Position numbers and translations under genes: made by a program. From assembly GCA_021799715.1 (NCBI GenBank), contig JAJYZY010000021.1, forward strand, positions 1 to 24,720: 24,720 nucleotides of DNA. Direction: 5' to 3'. This document shows positions 22,115 to 24,720 of the stretch, in pieces (the stretch's first letter is position 1; each line of letters starts with the position of its first letter). The notes under the pieces are model-generated. The model did no database searches. It saw nothing but the letters and a program-made list of their open reading frames with translations, and had not been told where the DNA came from. This stretch comes from Planctomycetota bacterium. GTDB taxonomy: Bacteria; Planctomycetota; Phycisphaerae; WQYP01.

Positions 22115-24720
22115 TCAGATGTAAAAGCTTTCATGGTCATTTTGCACGCGGGATGGCGGCTTGCGGCGAATGAGTTCGCGGTCAATCGCCGCAATCAGTG
22201 AATCTATCACCTTACCCCACTCTTCCAGCAACTCAATGGAGCCGTCATGATTGACCGGGGCCAGTATCTCGTGCCGGCGCAGATGGGCCTTATCCATAGC
22301 CACAAACTCCGGCAAATGGCCGTATGCCGCCCGACGTTGCTCAATCCAATTCCCGGTCGGGCAGTTTTCAAGAGGCGGAACATCCATGGGTAACGGGTCG
22401 GCAATGCCCGCAGCCCGCATTTCGCGCAGCCGCAGCAGCCGTTCATTCACCGATACATGGCGGGTCAACAGGAGCAGATCGTCATTGCTGTAGCGAGGCG
22501 GCAACCCCCTGGGCGGCAATTTTAACGCTTTAGCCCACGGGATAAACTGTGCTTCTTCCATGGGCCGCGCCAGAAAATACCCCTGTATATTCCGCCCACC
22601 GAGGCGCAGCCAATACGCAAGCTGTTCGAGTGTTTCAACGCCTTCGGCAATAAGACGGGTATTGGACAATTCCGCAAACTGCAGGGCGGAAATCGTTACC
22701 GAGGCGTGGGCGTTTTTTTTCAGCAGACCGCGCATAAATTCCTGTCCCAGCTTCAACTCCTTCACCGGCAAAGATGCGGCATACAGCAATGACGCGTGGC
22801 CGGTGCCAAAGTCATCCAAACTTGTCGAAACGCGGCGCGAGCCGATGGCTTCAAGTCGCTGAACCGCCATCGGCATATCCGTCAGAGCTGTTACTTCTGT
22901 AATTTCCAACGTAAGAAACGAAGGATCTCCGCAGTCGGACAAGGCGGAATCCAGATCCGCAAGAAAACTCGAATGCAGCAGATGCCGCGAACCGATATTG
23001 ACACTGATCCGCAAATCCAGAGCCTGTTCCAGCAGTCGCCGGCGAAGTTCCACCGCCTGGCTGATCACCAGTCGGCCCAACAGACAAACCAGCGCAGGGT
23101 CATGTTCAATGACCGGCATGAACGTGGCCGGAGAAAGCCATTGATCACCTTCGCGCCAACGTGCCAGCATCTCAACGCCATCAAGCTTGCCCAGCCGCAT
23201 ATCGGCCTGCGGCTGAAGAAAAAATTGTATTTTCCCAGCTTTCACGGCACCGGGAAAAGATTGTCGGGTGCGGAACCGCCGCTCAACTTTGTCCGCAATG
23301 GCACTTTGGAATATTTCAAAACGGGCATTGCCTTCTTTGGCCGAGTATAACACCGCATCGGCATGTCGCAGCAGTGTTTCCCGATCAGAGTTGTCGATGG
23401 GATAAATGGTAAAGCCCATTCGCGCATTGACTGTAATTTTCTGATCATTCCAACTCACTGGTTCATCAAGAACCTGCAATAAACGCTCCGCCGCAATACC
23501 GACATCCGCGCCGTCCTCCATGCTTAAAATCAGGCCGAATTCGTCGCCGCCAATCCGCGCTACCACATCCGCCTTTCGCATGGCCTCGCCAAGCCGCTGC
23601 GCCACCACGCGTAGCAGTTCATCCCCGGCCGCGTGGCCCAATGTATCATTTATTTCCTTAAAACCGTCAAGATCCAGAATTCCGATGGCCATTTGACGAT
23701 CAAATCGATCCGCCCGTCCCAGGGATTCGGTTATGGCGTGCTCAAAATAAGCACGGTTGGGCAGGCCGGTCAATGAATCGTGTATGCTTAAATATTCCAG
23801 GCGTTCCCGCTGTCGGTGGCTGGAGAGAGCCAACGAGGCGTTGTCGGTTAATTGTCCAAGCAACTTGACGATCGGTCGGCTGAAATAACTGGCTTGTCGG
23901 CTCCCGACAAAAAGAACCGCTTCCGGGTTCTTAGCTTTTTCGCCGATGGGAAAGCCCGCCGCGCCGCGTAATTTCATGGATTTCAGCAAGTCCCGCCAAG
24001 GGGCAAAATCCGCGTGTGATAATGCATCGGGCATGACAAACGGTTTGCCGCTCCGATACACCTTGCCGGTTATGCCGTTGCCCATTGGCCCATTGAGATC
24101 AATGGCGTTTTGCAATTCCAGCATCTCTTCAAGGCCTTTTCCGCTGTGGCTGACAATCTCGGCAATTTGCGTTCGCGGATCAATCAATCGCACGTAAGCA
24201 ATGGGGGCATCGGTGTGCGCTACAATCGTATCGACCAGTAAGCGATAAATTGCCGCCGGCACCGGATTCTTCAGCAGAACCTGATTAAGCGTATCCAGAG
24301 CATCTTCGTATGAATGCAGCCGTCGCAGTTCTCGTTGCGAATGGATACGGTCCAGGGCATTGCCGATATCCGTCGCCAATTGCTGCAGCAGTTTTGCCGC
24401 GCCGTCTGGAAATGGCATTTCGGCCGTGCGGTACATGCTTAGAAATCCGCGTTGCCCCCGGCCGGTTTTAAATGGAGCGGTAATGCTGCCGGTAAGACCA
24501 AAGCGAGAAGCTTGCTTTCGCCACGGGTCAAACGTTGGATCATCGGCAAAGTTGTCAACCTGCACCACTTGATTTGTAGATAATGCCCGTCCGCCGGGAC
24601 CGCGGCCTTTGGGATCGTTGGAAGATGCGGATAATGTCACATAGTTGAAATACGCTTTGGCCGGTCCGGCAGATGCGCCAATGCGCACACGGTGCGTGTG
24701 CGCATTGATAAAACCAATTC
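22115..24720 (-). CDS. GAF-GAF-GGDEF-EAL cyclic-di-GMP enzyme with C-terminal CZB-like zinc domain, 5' end beyond window
   Basis: 867 residues are visible and the frame is still open at the right edge, so the first GAF domain is partial (about residues 1-120). A second GAF spans about 140-305. GGDEF (about 310-470) has an intact active site, RIGGDEF, and an RxxD inhibitory site (RKAD) five residues before it, so a product-regulated diguanylate cyclase is likely. EAL (about 490-725) keeps most catalytic residues: Glu in GVEMLARW (EML instead of EAL), Asn in SVNIGS, Glu in TLEITEV, Asp pair in LDDFGTG, Lys in ELKLG, Glu in AEGVET. The usual KID is KLG. The last ~120 residues match a chemoreceptor zinc-binding (CZB) domain: a His, then CPTGNW, then HLRRH (H-x3-H). 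Sensing of zinc or oxidants could tune c-di-GMP turnover. GAF ligands are unknown. Confidence 0.88.
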   Translation of the reverse strand, partial: IGFINAHTHRVRIGASAGPAKAYFNYVTLSASSNDPKGRGPGGRALSTNQVVQVDNFADDPTFDPWRKQASRFGLTGSITAPFKTGRGQRGFLSMYRTAEMPFPDGAAKLLQQLATDIGNALDRIHSQRELRRLHSYEDALDTLNQVLLKNPVPAAIYRLLVDTIVAHTDAPIAYVRLIDPRTQIAEIVSHSGKGLEEMLELQNAIDLNGPMGNGITGKVYRSGKPFVMPDALSHADFAPWRDLLKSMKLRGAAGFPIGEKAKNPEAVLFVGSRQASYFSRPIVKLLGQLTDNASLALSSHRQRERLEYLSIHDSLTGLPNRAYFEHAITESLGRADRFDRQMAIGILDLDGFKEINDTLGHAAGDELLRVVAQRLGEAMRKADVVARIGGDEFGLILSMEDGADVGIAAERLLQVLDEPVSWNDQKITVNARMGFTIYPIDNSDRETLLRHADAVLYSAKEGNARFEIFQSAIADKVERRFRTRQSFPGAVKAGKIQFFLQPQADMRLGKLDGVEMLARWREGDQWLSPATFMPVIEHDPALVCLLGRLVISQAVELRRRLLEQALDLRISVNIGSRHLLHSSFLADLDSALSDCGDPSFLTLEITEVTALTDMPMAVQRLEAIGSRRVSTSLDDFGTGHASLLYAASLPVKELKLGQEFMRGLLKKNAHASVTISALQFAELSNTRLIAEGVETLEQLAYWLRLGGRNIQGYFLARPMEEAQFIPWAKALKLPPRGLPPRYSNDDLLLLTRHVSVNERLLRLREMRAAGIADPLPMDVPPLENCPTGNWIEQRRAAYGHLPEFVAMDKAHLRRHEILAPVNHDGSIELLEEWGKVIDSLIAAIDRELIRRKPPSRVQNDHESFYI

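Noticed and set aside
1..24720. CRISPR array, tRNA or rRNA genes
   Set aside because: No regularly spaced repeats, cloverleaf-like sequences or conserved rRNA stretches were seen on either strand.

Overview
The window looks like a chromosomal segment from a planctomycete, most likely of the Phycisphaerae type. The clues are a PEP-CTERM surface protein, a pseudopilin-like protein with the planctomycete H-x9-DG C-terminal signature, two XylR-type regulators beside exported sugar enzymes, a VWA membrane protein, an HtrA-like protease, and a DUF2934 protein. This assignment is inferred from gene content. No rRNA, tRNA or CRISPR array was seen.

Layout. (1) Positions 1-5416, minus strand: the N-terminus of a CCA-adding enzyme/poly(A) polymerase runs off the left edge. 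Upstream of it is a probable operon of XylR-type regulator, Tat-exported (alpha/alpha)6-barrel hydrolase and secreted sialate/acetylxylan-type O-acetylesterase. (2) 5417-8641, plus strand: a long structured intergenic region, a pseudopilin-like protein, a PEP-CTERM protein and a strong terminator. (3) 8673-14224: a second sugar module. On the minus strand a ROK kinase, a long phosphomannose-isomerase-like protein and an SGNH hydrolase form an operon. A second XylR-type regulator is divergent from it and ends at a terminator. (4) 14341-17319: a cytosolic-looking HtrA-like protease, ScpB, and a convergent VWA-domain membrane protein. (5) 17320-18417: a DUF2934 protein and a small WxxGxW lipoprotein. 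(6) 18636-21425: an accessory patch with an RHS-core remnant, a secreted Sel1-repeat protein, and several strong hairpins resembling REP elements. (7) 21426-24720, minus strand: a solitary NuoI-like subunit and a GAF-GAF-GGDEF-EAL protein with a C-terminal CZB-like zinc domain, open at the right edge.

How the parts fit. Both sugar modules pair a XylR-type sensor with exported and cytoplasmic carbohydrate enzymes. Their control regions share a 16-bp near-palindromic box (13 of 16 bases identical). In both cases it lies 20-22 bp upstream of a possible -10 element of the regulated minus-strand operon. This suggests one regulatory logic, perhaps cross-talk, for two loci about 7.5 kb apart, and is the most testable new observation here. 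Other points of interest are altered key residues (ROK ExGH, SGNH Asp, VWA MIDAS), apparently leaderless starts, and the hairpin-rich RHS/Sel1 patch.
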